Source: Oscillospiraceae bacterium
Lineage (GTDB): Bacteria > Bacillota > Clostridia > Oscillospirales > Ruminococcaceae
Direction: 5' to 3'
NCBI GenBank assembly: GCA_018110855.1
Contig: JAGBFZ010000067.1
Location: 1-6,474, forward strand
DNA: 6,474 nucleotides
The notes below the pieces were generated by a model, which was not told the origin of the DNA, did not search any database, and saw nothing but the letters and a program-made list of their open reading frames with translations. Shown here in pieces: positions 5,890 through 6,474 of this stretch (positions are counted from its first letter, which is position 1; every line of letters begins with the position of its first letter). Both the position numbers and the translations under genes were made by a program.

Positions 5890-5920
5890 TCAGCCCCTGT
5901 GCATAACGGGGGCTGATTTT
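5890..5920 (+). terminator. Intrinsic terminator between xylA and the downstream xylB part
   Basis: Bases 5890-5900 pair with 5906-5916 (11 pairs, one G-U, with a CCCC/GGGG core) around the 5-base loop GCATA, and TTTT follows at 5917-5920. It begins 19 bases after the xylA stop. No convincing promoter lies between it and the next start codon at 5941, so downstream genes probably depend on partial read-through. The short U-run fits incomplete termination. Confidence 0.85.
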
Positions 5921-5926
5921 CACAGC

Positions 5927-5933
5927 AAAGGTG
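5927..5933 (+). promoter_or_regulatory. Ribosome binding site of the small membrane protein gene
   Basis: AAAGGTG lies 7 bases before the ATG at 5941 but only 1 base before the in-frame ATG at 5935, so it selects the later start. The site follows the terminator U-run by only six bases. Confidence 0.7.
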
Positions 5934-5940
5934 AATGACT

Positions 5941-6150
5941 ATGGATATTTCGGGTGCAGTTGATTATATTATACAGCTTTTTTATAAGTACATTCAGCCC
6001 CATCTGGGAACGATAGCAAAAATCACGCTTATAGTTATCATAGTGCTGATTATCCTGCGGATAATTCTCCCGATAATATGGGAAAATATCCTTGTGGGGA
6101 TAATAAAAATATCCGACAAAAAAACTAAAAATGAAAAGGAAGATGAATAA
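5941..6150 (+). CDS. Small single-helix membrane protein of unknown function between xylA and xylB
   Basis: The 69-residue product has a short, fairly polar N-terminus with several aromatic residues. A very hydrophobic stretch runs from about 23 to 56 (rich in Ile, Leu and Val, with R40 and P44 inside), followed by a charged tail, SDKKTKNEKEDE. One helix at about 24-46 with the Lys-rich tail in the cytoplasm is the simplest topology; a short two-helix hairpin broken near R40-P44 is possible. I recognise no family. Ten of its 19 isoleucines use ATA, a codon nearly absent from xylA, so it is probably expressed at much lower levels. The start at 5941 is chosen from the spacing of AAAGGTG. Its TAA is immediately followed by the xylB ATG, so the two are translated from one message. 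A role at the membrane in xylose uptake or in tuning the pathway is conceivable but not shown. Confidence 0.75.
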   Translation: MDISGAVDYIIQLFYKYIQPHLGTIAKITLIVIIVLIILRIILPIIWENILVGIIKISDKKTKNEKEDE

Positions 6151-6474
6151 ATGAAATACGTTATCGGCGTTGACCTTGGAACAAGCGGAACAAAGACCGT
6201 TTTATTTGATGAAAAGGGCAAAGTTATCGCTTCAATGACCATTGAATATCCCATGTATCAGCCTAAAAACGGCTATGCGGAGCAGGATCCCGCAGACTGG
6301 TACAATGCAGCTGTTAACACCATCAAGGGTGTTATTGCAAAGAGTGGCGTTTCTGCCGATGATATCGTGGGCGTGGGTCTTTCGGGACAGATGCACGGTC
6401 TTGTAATGCTTGATGAAAACAATAATGTTATCAGAAAGTCTATCATCTGGTGCGATCAGAGAACTGCCGATGAA
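6151..6474 (+). CDS. xylB: Xylulokinase, N-terminal part (3' end outside window)
   Basis: The first 108 codons of a kinase of the FGGY carbohydrate kinase family are present; the family is usually about 500 residues, so some four-fifths is missing. GVDLGTSGTKT at 6-16 is the phosphate-1 loop of the actin/hexokinase-like fold, with D8 as a Mg/ATP-site residue. GLSGQMHGLVMLD at 76-88 matches the xylulose-binding QMHG motif seen in XylB. IIWCDQRT at 98-105 is also typical. These features, and the position after xylA, identify ATP-dependent xylulokinase, which makes D-xylulose 5-phosphate for the transketolase encoded upstream. The start is the ATG directly after the small membrane gene's TAA, with AAGGA at 6136-6140 as the likely ribosome binding site (10-base spacing). 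Confidence 0.96.
   Translation, partial: MKYVIGVDLGTSGTKTVLFDEKGKVIASMTIEYPMYQPKNGYAEQDPADWYNAAVNTIKGVIAKSGVSADDIVGVGLSGQMHGLVMLDENNNVIRKSIIWCDQRTADE

Overview
The window comes from a Gram-positive member of the Clostridia. The closest fit is Ruminococcus or a near relative in Oscillospiraceae. I base this on the xylose isomerase, which resembles what I remember of the Ruminococcus flavefaciens enzyme, on transketolase split into two adjacent genes, on strong GGAGG-type ribosome binding sites, and on AT-rich intergenic DNA with TTGACA/TAAAAT promoters. No database search was run, so the genus is an inference. Every gene I accept lies on the + strand.

Block 1 (1-2890): the 3' end of an RluA-type pseudouridine synthase gene overlaps a Cof-type HAD phosphatase gene by 4 bases. 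After a 27-base gap come the N-terminal and C-terminal transketolase genes, 4 bases apart. The block ends in a long hairpin terminator (2929-2997).

Block 2 (2998-4399): a good promoter (TTGACG, 17 bases, TAAAAT) drives two genes of unclear role. One is a U32-peptidase-like TIM-barrel protein with a cysteine set that could hold an Fe-S cluster. The other is a 117-residue charged protein I do not recognise.

Block 3 (4400-6474): the xylose module. A very strong promoter (TTGACA, 17 bases, TAAAAT) carries a catabolite-responsive (cre-like) element between -35 and -10. It also has a dyad just upstream of -35, a short palindrome touching -10, and a perfect hairpin or operator at the start of the leader. 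xylA (440 aa, complete, all catalytic and metal residues present) is followed by a strong intrinsic terminator, then a 69-residue membrane protein, then the start of xylB, which runs off the window.

How the genes connect: XylA converts xylose to xylulose, XylB phosphorylates it, and the split transketolase moves xylulose 5-phosphate into the pentose phosphate pathway. The window therefore holds most of the route from xylose to central metabolism, as expected of a plant-fibre degrader. The least explained items are the regulatory layering at the xylA promoter, the small membrane protein between xylA and xylB, and the U32-like protein with its unknown partner. I saw no tRNA, rRNA, CRISPR array, insertion sequence or phage gene. 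No stretch longer than about 235 bases lacks a gene.
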